DNA from: Clostridia bacterium
GTDB lineage: Bacteria; Bacillota; Clostridia; Oscillospirales; Acutalibacteraceae
Reading direction: 5' to 3'
DNA: 36,937 nucleotides
Assembly (NCBI GenBank): GCA_017471765.1
Contig: JAFURT010000004.1
Location: forward strand, 1 to 36,937
The notes beneath the pieces were generated by a model that saw only the letters and a program-made list of their open reading frames with translations, was not told the origin of the DNA and made no database searches. This document shows, one piece after another, positions 22,137 to 30,912 of this stretch (position 1 is the stretch's first letter; every line of letters begins with the position of its first letter). Both the position numbers and the translations under genes were made by a program.

Positions 22137-23504
22137 CTAAATTTCCTGCCGTTGTACTGCCGGGGGGAAGAGCAGATGCATCGCCGTGCCCTCCCCCACT
22201 GTGCTGTCCACAGACACCTCTACGCCATGATAGGAGGCGCCGTGTTTGACGATAGATAAACCGAGGCCGGTCCCCCCCACATCACGGGAGTGACTCTTAT
22301 CCACTCGATAGAAACGTTCAAAGATCCGTTCCACATCTTCCGGCGGAATCCCGATGCCGGTGTCTGCCACCGTCAGGCACACCCGACCGTCTTTCTGCTC
22401 CAGCGTCACGGTAACGCTACCGCCCGGGCGGTTGTACTTGATGGCGTTATCACACAGGTTGTACACCATCTCATAGAGGGTAGACTCTGCCCCAAACACG
22501 GACATAGGCTGGCCCATCAGCGAGAGGGATACTGCCTGCTTTTTGGCCACCGGCTCCAAGTGCGACAGAATCATATCACACAGCTCGTACAGATCTACCA
22601 TGTGCTTGTCCGGCATCTCCAGCCGACTCTCTAACCGGGAGAGTTTAATAATATCCCCCACCAGTGTCATGAGCCGCTGGCTTTCGTCATAGATACGGCC
22701 GCCGAAAACCGGTACATCCTCCGGACGCACCAATCCGTCACGCAGTAATTCTGCCGACCCGGAGATGGTGGTCAACGGAGTTTTCAGCTCGTGGGATACG
22801 TTAGCGGTGAATTCCCGTCGCAGAGTATCCTGACGCTCGTGTTCGGCTTTCAGTCCCTCCATCTGGCGATAGATCTGCCGATTTTGAGTATTAATACGCC
22901 GCACCAAAGGGCGCAGCTCCGGGTACACGTCCCGCTCATCGGTGCCGGACAGCTCCAACTCCTCGATGGGACGCAGTACACTGCGGGACACTTGCATAGC
23001 CAATAGCCCAGCCAGCACCCCGGCCAGTAACAAGGCAACGAGCAAAGGGGTAAACAAATTAAACAACAGAGCAGCTCCGCCGTATGGAGGGGCGGCCACA
23101 CGCAGTACCGTCCCATCTGTCAGCCGCACAGCGGCATACACCATGGTCTCCCCGGTGCTGGCGGAAAACCGTCGCCCTTCACCGGTGCCATTGAGCAACG
23201 CCTCCTGCACCTCTTCTCTGTCGGCGTGGTTTTCCATACGGTCGGCCTCGCCGGAGGAGTCATACAGCACCTGTCCGTCGGCGGCGATCCAGGTCACGCG
23301 GGCGGTCAGCATTCCGCCGATATCCGGCAATACGCTGTCACCGGCCGCCTCCAGAGCAGCGGCGGCACACAGCGCTTCCTCCCGTAACTGGGCGGCATAG
23401 GCTTTCACGCTGTATCGATAAAAGGCGAGTACAAATAGCAGACAGCAAAGGAGAAAGAACACCATTGCCGTCCGGAACACGCATTTGAACACCTTACGCT
23501 TCAT
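22137..23504 (-). CDS. phoR: Sensor histidine kinase, PhoR-like
   Basis: The 455-residue kinase has two membrane helices (about 11-31 and 146-170) around an extracytoplasmic domain, then a HAMP-like linker (SRSVLRPIEELE). The H box TANVSHELKTPLTTISG has phosphoacceptor His238, followed by N box LCDNAIKYNRPGG, G1 DTGIGIPPEDVERIF, F box RFYRVDKSHS and G2 GTGLGLSIVKHG. It phosphorylates the PhoB-like regulator encoded just upstream. No obvious PAS domain is seen between HAMP and H box. ATG 23504 lies inside the regulator's last codons (11-nt overlap), so the two are translationally coupled. The PhoR name rests on the adjoining phosphate transporter. Confidence 0.9.
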   Translation of the reverse strand: MKRKVFKCVFRTAMVFFLLCCLLFVLAFYRYSVKAYAAQLREEALCAAAALEAAGDSVLPDIGGMLTARVTWIAADGQVLYDSSGEADRMENHADREEVQEALLNGTGEGRRFSASTGETMVYAAVRLTDGTVLRVAAPPYGGAALLFNLFTPLLVALLLAGVLAGLLAMQVSRSVLRPIEELELSGTDERDVYPELRPLVRRINTQNRQIYRQMEGLKAEHERQDTLRREFTANVSHELKTPLTTISGSAELLRDGLVRPEDVPVFGGRIYDESQRLMTLVGDIIKLSRLESRLEMPDKHMVDLYELCDMILSHLEPVAKKQAVSLSLMGQPMSVFGAESTLYEMVYNLCDNAIKYNRPGGSVTVTLEQKDGRVCLTVADTGIGIPPEDVERIFERFYRVDKSHSRDVGGTGLGLSIVKHGASYHGVEVSVDSTVGEGTAMHLLFPPAVQRQEI

Positions 23505-24177
23505 GGACGGAGCCTCCGATTTTGTAGCCGACGCCACGCACCGTCTCGATGCATTCACCGGCAGTCCCCAGCTTCTGGCGAAGGGTGCGGATGTGGACAT
23601 CCACTGTACGGCTCTCGCCGTCAAAGGCATAGCCCCAGATTGTATTAAGCAACTGATCCCGGGTATGTACCATGGCCGGTTTTTTCAGCAACGTACACAG
23701 CAGTTCGAACTCTTTGTAGGTCAGGGACACCGTCACTCCATCCACCGTGGCAATATGCTTGTCCGGGCAAACACACAGTCCGCCCACCCGGTATTCCACC
23801 GGGTGCACACCGGTATCCGTACGGCGCAAAAGCGCCTTAATGCGAGCCAGGAGTTCCATCATACCAAAGGGCTTGGTGATATAATCATCCGCACCGCTTT
23901 CTAAACCGATGACCTTATCGTATTCACTGTCCTTGGCGGTCAGCAGGATAACCGGGATACGGCTGGTCTCCCCTTCACTGCGCAGACGCCGCAGTACCGA
24001 CAGGCCGTCCTCCCCCGGCAACATCAGATCCAGCAAGATAAGCTGGGGCAACGACCGGGACATGGCGTCCCAAAAATCAGCCGGATGGGCAAACCCTACA
24101 GCCTCCAGGCCACTGTTGCGCAGGGTGTACAGCACCAATTCCCGGATGTTGGTATCGTCCTCTACTAAATAGATCAT
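23494..24177 (-). CDS. phoB: OmpR/PhoB-family response regulator
   Basis: The 227-residue regulator has a receiver domain with acidic pocket EDD (6-8), phosphoacceptor Asp50 (LILLDLMLPGEDG), Thr80 and Lys102 (DDYITKPFG). A C-terminal winged helix follows (LTYKEFELLCTLLKKP, then TVDVHIRTLRQKLG and VRGVGYKIG). It is expected to bind tandem direct repeats at phosphate-starvation promoters. It follows the HD-domain gene by 9 nt and overlaps phoR. Assignment to the PhoB branch rests on sequence and on the Na/Pi transporter in the same transcript. Confidence 0.92.
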   Translation of the reverse strand: MIYLVEDDTNIRELVLYTLRNSGLEAVGFAHPADFWDAMSRSLPQLILLDLMLPGEDGLSVLRRLRSEGETSRIPVILLTAKDSEYDKVIGLESGADDYITKPFGMMELLARIKALLRRTDTGVHPVEYRVGGLCVCPDKHIATVDGVTVSLTYKEFELLCTLLKKPAMVHTRDQLLNTIWGYAFDGESRTVDVHIRTLRQKLGTAGECIETVRGVGYKIGGSVHEA

Positions 24178-24186
24178 CCGTCTACC

Positions 24187-24843
24187 TCACATCAAGGGCT
24201 GGCCGTTGATAATCAGCTTAAACTGCAAACAAAGGGACTCCGCCGCCTTGCGGCAGAGGATCATCCGCTGTAGGAAAATTTCGAAGTAATCCATCACAGA
24301 ACTGTACTGGGAGTCTACCGTCAAATTCAGCGTGATGGTGGTCTTGCTGTCGTCAATCTCAAGAGTTGAGTTGATAACCGAATAATTCACCCGGTCGTGG
24401 ATATCAAAGGTGGTCACATCCTGGTTGCGCACACGGCTGCGGCGCACGTCCGATTTATCCGCCAGAATCAAGGCGGCAGCCACCGGATTCACCGGCACGC
24501 CGGTACCCTCATCGTGGTTGCCAATGGCGGTGACGATGGTGGCAATATCCTCCGCCGGCATATCCGTCTTTTCCAGAATGCAGAAGGCCATCGTGGCACC
24601 GCTCTGACTATGCTCGATGCGGTTGACCAGATTGCCGATATCGTGAAGATAGGCCGCCATGCAGGCCAACTCTATCTGATGAGCAGAATAGCCCATTGTC
24701 TCCAGGATATACCCAGCCGTTTCCGCTACACGGCCTACATGGGCGAAACTATGCTCGGTATAGCCTAACGCCTTCAGCGACTCATCAGCCTGCTGAATAA
24801 ACGCCCGGATTGACGGATCCTTTTTCAGTTCTGCATACGTCAT
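24187..24843 (-). CDS. HD-domain metal-dependent phosphohydrolase
   Basis: The 218-residue protein has the HD-superfamily metal site: His in SFAHVGRVAETAG (about residue 35), the HD pair in AAYLHDIGNLVNR (about 72), and a later His in VTAIGNHDEG, followed by ALILADKSDVRRSRV. The N-terminal part is all-helical, while the last 80 residues form a strand-rich tail (KTTITLNLTVDS). HD enzymes of this type usually cleave nucleotides or cyclic-di-nucleotides; the substrate here is unknown. It leads the phoB-phoR-Na/Pi operon. ATG 24843 has AGGTGA 5 nt upstream; an in-frame GTG three codons earlier is the alternative. Confidence 0.8.
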   Translation of the reverse strand: MTYAELKKDPSIRAFIQQADESLKALGYTEHSFAHVGRVAETAGYILETMGYSAHQIELACMAAYLHDIGNLVNRIEHSQSGATMAFCILEKTDMPAEDIATIVTAIGNHDEGTGVPVNPVAAALILADKSDVRRSRVRNQDVTTFDIHDRVNYSVINSTLEIDDSKTTITLNLTVDSQYSSVMDYFEIFLQRMILCRKAAESLCLQFKLIINGQPLM

Positions 24844-24891
24844 ATCAATCACCTAATTGCGAAATTTTGCGCTCTATCCCACGATGCTATC

Positions 24892-24921
24892 ATCATACCA
24901 TGAATAGCGTCGGAAAGTCAA
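24892..24921 (-). promoter_or_regulatory. Promoter of the HD-phoB-phoR-Na/Pi operon
   Basis: On the minus strand TTGACT (24916-24921), an 18-nt spacer and TATGAT (24892-24897), about 48 nt before the HD start. No clear PhoB direct repeats are visible. Confidence 0.65.
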
Positions 24922-24931
24922 TCATTAAAGC

Positions 24932-24961
24932 AAAAAAGAGCCGGTTTTCCGGCTCTTTTTT
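24932..24961. terminator. Intrinsic terminator of the EF-G-like gene
   Basis: AAAAAAGAGCCGG and CCGGCTCTTTTTT form a 13-bp stem with a TTTT loop, 9 nt after the stop. It is symmetric. Confidence 0.92.
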
Positions 24962-24970
24962 GGAAAAATC

Positions 24971-27034
24971 TTATTCAGCTTTTGCTCTGGCGGCGATGAC
25001 CTTATCGGCCACCGGCTTGGGGGCTTCCTCGTACCGTTCAAAAGCCAAGGCGAAATAGCCGCGACCCTGGGTGGTAGAGCGAAGCATAACCGCATAATCA
25101 CCCATCTCGCCCTCCGGGACCTCCGCCTCGATGCAGGTCAACTCATCCTCAGCCGGATTCATGCCCAGCACACGGCCACGGCGCTTGTTGATATCGCCCA
25201 TGATGTCGCCGGTGTTGTCCGACGGCACATACACGCTCAGGTGGCAGATGGGCTCCAGCAGGATGGGGCTAGCCTCGGTGATACCGGCCTTATAGGCCAG
25301 GGCGGCGGCGGTCTTGAACGCCATTTCGGAGGAATCCACCGGGTGATAGGAGCCGTCCACCAGGGTGGCCTTGACACCCACCAGGGGATAGCCGGCCAGC
25401 ACACCCTCTTTGGCGCAGTCCTGCAGGCCCTTTTCAACAGCCGGGAAGAAGTTCTTAGGCACAGCGCCGCCGAACACCTTCTCCTCGAACACCAGCTCGT
25501 CGCCCTCCCACGGCTCAAACTCGATCCACACATCGCCGAACTGACCGTGACCGCCGGACTGCTTCTTGTGGCGGCCCTGCACCTTGACCTTGCGGCGGAT
25601 GGTCTCCCGATACGCCACCTGGGGGGTGGTCAGCATGACCTCGGCGCCGAACTTGCTCTTCAGCCGGGATACGATCACATCCAGGTGTTGCTCGCCCATG
25701 CCGGACAAAATCAGCTCCTGGGTCTCGGTATTCTTCTCCACCTTGATGGTGGGATCTTCTTCCGCCAGCTTAGCCAGACCGGTGGCCACCTTCTCCTCAT
25801 CCCCCTTCTTGACGGTGTTCACCGCCATGGACAGACAGGGCTGGTCAAAGGGCACACCGGGCAGCACCACCGGGCAGCTTGGGGCGCACAGGGTGTCACC
25901 GGTGCCGGTGCCCACCAGCTTGGCCACGGCACCGATATCACCGGCGCCGATAAAGGGGGCTTCCTCCTGCTTTTTGCCCCGGATATAGAATAGCTTGCCC
26001 AAGCGCTCCGTATCGCCGGTGCGGGTATTGAGCAGTGCCATATCCGGCACCACTTTGCCCCGGATGACCTTGAAATACAACAGCTTGCCCACGAAGGGGT
26101 CGACCACCGTCTTGAATACGGTTGCCACCGTCGGCGCATCCTCATCCACCTCCAGGTCGATGGGCTCGCCGGCGGCGTCTGTGCCGGTCTCTCCGGCTAC
26201 CGTCTCGGCCCAAGGAGCCAGCCATAGCAGGCCGGTCAATAGCTGGTCCACCGCCTCCAGTTCCTGCGCCGAGCCGCAGAATACCGGCGCAATCTCGCCC
26301 TTACGCACACCGGAGGCGATACCGTGGATGAGCTCATCCGGCGTAAACTCTTCGCCGGAGAAATATTTGTCCATCAATTCCTCGCTGGTCTCCGCCACCG
26401 CCTCGTTCATGGCAGTACGTAAACCCTCCAGGCGGTGTCCCATATCCGGGATAGGTACTTGCTTCGCCTTGCCACCCTCGTAGGTATAGGCACGGTACTC
26501 CAGCAGGTTGACATAGCACTGCACCTTGTGATCCACCACATAGGGCACCACCAGCGGGCACACCATAGGGCCGAACTTGGTCTTCAGATCCTCGAACACT
26601 TTATAGAAATCGGCACTCTCGCGGTCCAGTTTGTTAATGAAGAAGATGGTGGCAATCCCCTTCTTCTGGGCGGCGGCAAAAGCTTTTTCCGCACCGACGG
26701 TGACACCGCTCTTACCGGAAACGACCACCACAGAGCTACCTGCCGCACGGACGCCCTCACGCAGGCCGCCCACAAAATCAAACAGACCGGGAGTGTCCAA
26801 CAAATTAATCTTGGTTCCCTTCCACTCCACCGGCACCAGGGAGGTGGAGACGGAGACCTGACGGCGGACTTCCTCCGCGTCAAAGTCACTGATGGTGTTT
26901 CCATCCGCAATTTTTCCCAGTCGGTCAGTCAGCCCGGCCAGATAACACATCGCCTCAGCCAGCGAGGTCTTACCGGAACCGGCATGACCGGTCAGTGCCA
27001 CATTACGGATGGTTTTTGCGTTGTAGTTTTTCAT
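24971..27034 (-). CDS. Elongation factor G-like GTPase
   Basis: The 687-residue protein has the five EF-G domains. G1 is GHAGSGKTSLAEA (canonical EF-G has AHIDAGKTT), G3 is LLDTPGLFDFV and G4 is INKLDRESADF. The C-terminal IV/V region has SGGHGQFGDVWIEFEP, HPVDSSEMAFKTAAALAYK and a VPEGEMGDYAVMLRSTTQGRG end. The altered G1 and the VSVSTSLVPVEW segment in place of the RGITI switch place it with the EF-G-like (EF-G-2/FusA2) group, whose cellular role is unclear, rather than the housekeeping factor. ATG 27034 has AAAGGG 13 nt upstream; GTG 27046 is an alternative. It is monocistronic. Confidence 0.9.
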   Translation of the reverse strand: MKNYNAKTIRNVALTGHAGSGKTSLAEAMCYLAGLTDRLGKIADGNTISDFDAEEVRRQVSVSTSLVPVEWKGTKINLLDTPGLFDFVGGLREGVRAAGSSVVVVSGKSGVTVGAEKAFAAAQKKGIATIFFINKLDRESADFYKVFEDLKTKFGPMVCPLVVPYVVDHKVQCYVNLLEYRAYTYEGGKAKQVPIPDMGHRLEGLRTAMNEAVAETSEELMDKYFSGEEFTPDELIHGIASGVRKGEIAPVFCGSAQELEAVDQLLTGLLWLAPWAETVAGETGTDAAGEPIDLEVDEDAPTVATVFKTVVDPFVGKLLYFKVIRGKVVPDMALLNTRTGDTERLGKLFYIRGKKQEEAPFIGAGDIGAVAKLVGTGTGDTLCAPSCPVVLPGVPFDQPCLSMAVNTVKKGDEEKVATGLAKLAEEDPTIKVEKNTETQELILSGMGEQHLDVIVSRLKSKFGAEVMLTTPQVAYRETIRRKVKVQGRHKKQSGGHGQFGDVWIEFEPWEGDELVFEEKVFGGAVPKNFFPAVEKGLQDCAKEGVLAGYPLVGVKATLVDGSYHPVDSSEMAFKTAAALAYKAGITEASPILLEPICHLSVYVPSDNTGDIMGDINKRRGRVLGMNPAEDELTCIEAEVPEGEMGDYAVMLRSTTQGRGYFALAFERYEEAPKPVADKVIAARAKAE

Positions 27035-27154
27035 GGATGGATGCACGCCCTTTCTATTCACCCACCCCATGATTTAGTCAATTCGCATAGACCAAATCAC
27101 GAAAATGGGATAATTTGCACAAATCACTTTAACGAAGCGACTATGTTTTATACG

Positions 27155-27183
27155 ATTATACTACAATCCACCAGAAAACACAA
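27155..27183 (-). promoter_or_regulatory. Promoter of the EF-G-like gene
   Basis: On the minus strand TTGTGT (27178-27183), a 17-nt spacer and TATAAT (27155-27160), giving a leader of about 115 nt. Confidence 0.7.
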
Positions 27184-27243
27184 CACTTTTTTGTGCTTTT
27201 TCGGAAAAAATATGCGGTTTCATTTTGTCAAGGATGAACAACC

Positions 27244-27591
27244 AATAAGAATCCCCCGGCTTAGCCGGGGGTTTTCCGTATGCGGGCAAAGCCCTACGAT
27301 ACTAGCGGCGCACAAGTGCGCTTAAATTTACCGACACTTGCGCACGAAAGGTCTGCAGAAAGCCACGAAGGCTCCCCTTGAGGACGCAAGGGGAACTGGC
27401 GGCGCCAGCCGACTGAGGGGATTTGAAAAAGAACACAACCCCTCCACCGCCGTTTGGCGGTCCCCCTCCCCTTACACAGGGGAGGCACCCTCTCCGTCAT
27501 GGCTGTGCCGTGACACCTCTCCCAGAGGGAGAGGCAAGAGAACGCTGAAAGCTATACAGAACCCCCGGCACTGCCGGGGGTTTTCAATTAC
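27244..27591. repeat. Composite dispersed repeat, copy 1
   Basis: A non-coding block that recurs at 30962-31293 in the same orientation. It opens with hairpin CCCCCGGC-TTA-GCCGGGGG and closes with CCCCCGGCA-C-TGCCGGGGG. It contains GCGCACAAGTGCGC and an inner unit with terminal repeats GGCTCCCC (27370-27377) and GGGGAGGC (27479-27486). Shared stretches include GTCTGCAGAAAGCCACGAAG and the GGCGGCGCC palindrome region. This copy alone carries a 20-nt hairpin (27496-27515) flanked by direct repeats CCTCTCC. Apart from the promoter at 27155, the gap 27035-27663 holds no gene; the frames across it are incidental. Confidence 0.85.
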
Positions 27592-27636
27592 AAAAAAGTT
27601 TGCCGCCATGGGCAAAAGAGCCTATGGCGGCAAAAG
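27592..27636 (-). terminator. Terminator of the cohesin/binding-protein gene
   Basis: On the minus strand TTTGCCGCCATAGG pairs with CCCATGGCGGCAAA around an 8-nt loop, followed by CTTTTTT. It directly abuts the end of repeat copy 1. Confidence 0.85.
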
Positions 27637-27663
27637 ATAACAAGGTATTCTTTTTTTGGGGGG

Positions 27664-29829
27664 TTACACACCGGAGAAATCCCACTGCTTCAGCACGGCC
27701 TCTAACGAAGCTTTTTTATTCTTCAGCACCGTAGACCACGTGTTGCCGTTGGAGATAACCTCGGTGATGCCGGGGAACTGGACGCTGCCAACCCAGCCGC
27801 CCCACAGGTTGTTGGCCACCACGTCATAGCCCTGGCTGAGCATCTCCTGGGTGTACTGGATCTCCGCCGCCGTCAGCGTGCCTCCATTGACATCCATCTT
27901 CTCGCCGAACTCACGGGTATAGGCGGTGTCGGTGAAGGGCAGATACTCGTTCAAGGGGTAGTTCAGGAACGCCCACTTGCGGAGTTCAATCAAATAAGCG
28001 GCCCCCTCGGGGTTTTTGGCGCCCTTCACCAGGCCGAAGGTCTGCTGCAGGTTAACATTGTAATAGTGCTTGGACGTGTCATCCAGCTTGGGTAAAATGA
28101 CCCACTCCAGTTCGCCCCTCTCACGGGCGGCGTTCATCTCATTGGTCATCGCCCAGCCGGCGGTCTGCGCCATGGCGACGGTGCCCTTAGCCACACCCGT
28201 GGGAGCATCAAAGCCAGCGGACCTGGTGCCCTTGACACCCATATTGTACATGATATTCATCAGAGTCTTATACTTGGTGTTGGAGATGTTCAGCTTGTAG
28301 CCGTAGGTCCGGTTATACTCCACCAGCTCCAAACCGGTGATGGCACCGATATTGCCGGGCACGAAGCCAAGACGAGTGACATTGCCACTATCATCAATGG
28401 CTACCAGCGCATTGGCCATTTTCTGCAACGCCGTCAGCGTCCACTTGCCCTCACGCCACAGTTCCAGGGGGGTCTCCAGAGCATATTGCTTGAAAAGCTC
28501 GGGGTTGTAGTACACGAACTCGGCAATCTGCATATACTCCACCGAGAAGAAGGTCTTGCCGTTGATCTGGTACTTGGCAGTCAGTTCACGGACATCGTCC
28601 CAGATAGGGGCGGAGAAATCAATGTAAGCGTCAATGGGCACCACCAGCCCGGACTCGATGGCCGCCGGATACATCTGGGTGGTGTTCCACTCCACCAGGT
28701 CAGGACTGTCACCGGAGGCCACCGCCACAGCCAGTCTGTCCACATAGATATCGTGGGTAGCCTGATACCACTTGGTCTCCAGGCCAACCTTGTTGTACAC
28801 CTTCCGCATATCCGGCTTGGAGGCACCATAGCAGTTTTCCGACTGCTGGTCACGCCAGGAGAAAACGGTCACCGTCTTGTTCTTCAGGTCGCGGGTGGGC
28901 ATGGGGATATTCTGGGGATCACTTGGGCTTGTGGTATTACTGGTCGTGGTCGTCGCTACTCCGGTAGTATTTCGTTGTGTTGTGGTGGCCGCTTTAGAAG
29001 TAGTCATTGTGGTAGCATAGCTACCTGCCGCGGTGGTTTTGTTCGCCGCTGATGTGGTATAGTCATCGCCGCCTGCCGTGGTGGTGGTGTTGGTCACGGT
29101 CAGTCTGCCGGTGGCCGGCATCCAGGACAGGGGGTAGTTTTCCGACAACATCACGTGGTACAGCAGATAGATGGCGTCATCCGTCGTGGCCATCCCATCC
29201 CCATTCAGCTCCAGCGGCTGGGCCACCGAGTATACCTCCGGCAGCATCAGGCGATACAGCAGGCAGATGGGGTCCATGGGCTCCAGTACGCCGTTGCCGT
29301 CTATATCTCCGGGAATCCCCACAGTGATGGAGCCGGCGGTGGCTGTCACATCCACATTGCACTCACGGCCGTCTGCCAGCCGTTTTTTGGCGGTTGCCTG
29401 ACAGCTCACAGGCAACACCTCGCCATAAGGCACCGTCTCCTTAATACGGAAGGTCAGGGTGAACACCACCTTGGCCACGTCGGTATTCTCCTCGAAGGCG
29501 ATCACCGCCGCTTCCATGTCCTCATCCCAGTGCGCCAGGCTCTGCCCCATCTCCGCCCACTCGCCGGAAACCAGTTCCAGCTTCTTGCGGTTATAGGTCA
29601 GCCCGGACAGGGACAGGGCCTTCAGGTTGCCGGTGCTCTGCACGCCCAGGTGGAGCTGCACCGTCTCCCCGGCCTGTGCGACACAGTTGGCGACATTCAG
29701 CCGTGCCTCGTCCTCCGATACGGAGCTGGCCACAGCCGGCGTCGCATCTCCCACGGCAAACACCATCATCGGTACAGCCGCCACAGCTACGACCACCGCC
29801 AGCACAGCGGATAACCAGCGTTTTTTCAT
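27664..29829 (-). CDS. Secreted cohesin-dockerin-solute-binding-protein chimera
   Basis: The 721-residue protein reads in order as a signal peptide (1-25), a cohesin-like beta-sandwich (about 42-170: QAGETVQLHLGV, YNRKKLELVSGEW, VVFTLTFRIK, TAGSITV), a type-I dockerin-like pair (174-233: GDIDGNGVLEPMD with LLYRLML; LELNGDGMATTDD with LLYHVML), a Thr-rich linker (246-305) and a family-1-type extracellular solute-binding protein (312-721: VTVFSWRDQ, ASGDSPDLVEWNT, FYYNPELFKQY-like, WAFLNYPL). The first dockerin loop has ideal Ca2+ positions (Asp175, Asp177, Asn179, Asp186). No lipobox is present and no ABC permease genes adjoin. ATG 29829 has AGAGGGG 7 nt upstream. Confidence 0.82.
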   Translation of the reverse strand: MKKRWLSAVLAVVVAVAAVPMMVFAVGDATPAVASSVSEDEARLNVANCVAQAGETVQLHLGVQSTGNLKALSLSGLTYNRKKLELVSGEWAEMGQSLAHWDEDMEAAVIAFEENTDVAKVVFTLTFRIKETVPYGEVLPVSCQATAKKRLADGRECNVDVTATAGSITVGIPGDIDGNGVLEPMDPICLLYRLMLPEVYSVAQPLELNGDGMATTDDAIYLLYHVMLSENYPLSWMPATGRLTVTNTTTTAGGDDYTTSAANKTTAAGSYATTMTTSKAATTTQRNTTGVATTTTSNTTSPSDPQNIPMPTRDLKNKTVTVFSWRDQQSENCYGASKPDMRKVYNKVGLETKWYQATHDIYVDRLAVAVASGDSPDLVEWNTTQMYPAAIESGLVVPIDAYIDFSAPIWDDVRELTAKYQINGKTFFSVEYMQIAEFVYYNPELFKQYALETPLELWREGKWTLTALQKMANALVAIDDSGNVTRLGFVPGNIGAITGLELVEYNRTYGYKLNISNTKYKTLMNIMYNMGVKGTRSAGFDAPTGVAKGTVAMAQTAGWAMTNEMNAARERGELEWVILPKLDDTSKHYYNVNLQQTFGLVKGAKNPEGAAYLIELRKWAFLNYPLNEYLPFTDTAYTREFGEKMDVNGGTLTAAEIQYTQEMLSQGYDVVANNLWGGWVGSVQFPGITEVISNGNTWSTVLKNKKASLEAVLKQWDFSGV

Positions 29830-29870
29830 ATGCAACCCCTCTTTCACCATAAAATGGCTATACTGGTTTA

Positions 29871-29899
29871 ATTATACCTCCGTTTCACTGAAATTGCAA
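29871..29899 (-). promoter_or_regulatory. Promoter of the cohesin/binding-protein gene
   Basis: On the minus strand TTGCAA (29894-29899), a 17-nt spacer and TATAAT (29871-29876), 42 nt before the start. It is back to back with the promoter at 29937. Confidence 0.85.
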
Positions 29900-29936
29900 G
29901 GCTTTTCTCCATTTTGCTCCATCCGACAAAAAAGAC

Positions 29937-29965
29937 TTGACGGAAGCGGGGATAGGCCGTAAAAT
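29937..29965 (+). promoter_or_regulatory. Promoter of the WG-repeat-like lipoprotein gene
   Basis: TTGACG (29937-29942), a 17-nt spacer and TAAAAT (29960-29965), about 42 nt before the start. Confidence 0.75.
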
Positions 29966-30006
29966 AAAGAGGTAACATAAAAACTGCATTTTAGGAGGCT
30001 TCTGTT

Positions 30007-30909
30007 ATGAAACGATCTTGGCTTGCACGGCTGGCGCTGGTTCCGGCGCTGGCACTGGTGCTGACCGGTTGCCGGGGTGAGGACAAGCCCGACGCTCCCA
30101 GCGGTTCCTCGGAGCCGACTGTCACCACCGCCACCGGCACCTATGCCGGGCAGAACGTGACCCTTTCTCTGGTTAAGGAGACAGACTACCCCACCGACCA
30201 GGACGGTCTGTACTTCCACAACGGCTATGTGGTCTTCCTCAACATCAGCGAACGGGATGATATCGATGGGCTGGAGAACAACTACACCTGCCTGGATGCC
30301 GGTGCCAACCACATTTTCACCGTTGCCTCCACCGATATTCTGCACATCGGAGACAACAACTGCACCTACGTCACCACCGAGGACGGCTCCTATCGCCGGG
30401 TCAATCTCAACGGCGATATGACCGAGGTGGACGAAGAAGAATACATGAATGCCGTATCCGCTATGTATGAGACACTCACCTGGGAGCAGACGCTGTACGG
30501 CACCTTCCAGCAGGTCACCAGCGACAGCGGCAAACCTTGCTACCGGCTCACCCAGGTCGATGGGACGCCCGCCGGCGATTTCCCCACCGACGAGGGACAG
30601 CCCACCCTCCTGAATGAGAAATTAGTAACCACCTGCACGGAGGACGGCAAGCATTACCTCTACGGCTATGACGGCAAACGCATTTACGAAGAGAGCTTCG
30701 AAAATATCGGCACCTTCTACAACGGCCTGGCTCCCTTCTGGCAGAACGGAAAACTGGGTCTGCTGGGCGAGGACGGCAGCGTGGTTATTCCGGCCACCGT
30801 GCACAGCCCCATCTACTCCATCTCCACCGTCTACTTCAACGAGGATATGCTGGCCGTGGTCAACAGCGAAACCTCCCATGTTTCCATCTACAAAGTGACC
30901 CGCACATAA
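30007..30909 (+). CDS. Lipoprotein with WG-repeat-like C terminus
   Basis: The 300-residue protein has a signal peptide with lipobox LVLTGC (lipidated Cys22) and a Ser/Thr/Pro-rich spacer, so it should be tethered to the outer face of the membrane. The rest is strand-rich with many Asp, Tyr and Gly turns. Near the end, FYNGLAPFWQNGKLGLLGED and GSVVIPATV match the WG/KWG repeat pattern (one clear repeat, with a weaker EDGKHYLYGYDGKRIYEE before it). Function is unknown; WG proteins are generally taken as beta-propeller or binding modules. It is divergent from the cohesin/binding-protein gene and may share its regulation. ATG 30007 has TTAGGAGG upstream. Confidence 0.82.
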   Translation: MKRSWLARLALVPALALVLTGCRGEDKPDAPSGSSEPTVTTATGTYAGQNVTLSLVKETDYPTDQDGLYFHNGYVVFLNISERDDIDGLENNYTCLDAGANHIFTVASTDILHIGDNNCTYVTTEDGSYRRVNLNGDMTEVDEEEYMNAVSAMYETLTWEQTLYGTFQQVTSDSGKPCYRLTQVDGTPAGDFPTDEGQPTLLNEKLVTTCTEDGKHYLYGYDGKRIYEESFENIGTFYNGLAPFWQNGKLGLLGEDGSVVIPATVHSPIYSISTVYFNEDMLAVVNSETSHVSIYKVTRT

Positions 30910-30912
30910 GCA

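Noticed and set aside
27338-27640. Open frame within repeat copy 1
   Set aside because: The same sequence in copy 2 is in a different frame context because of indels, so no protein is conserved; the region is hairpin-rich.
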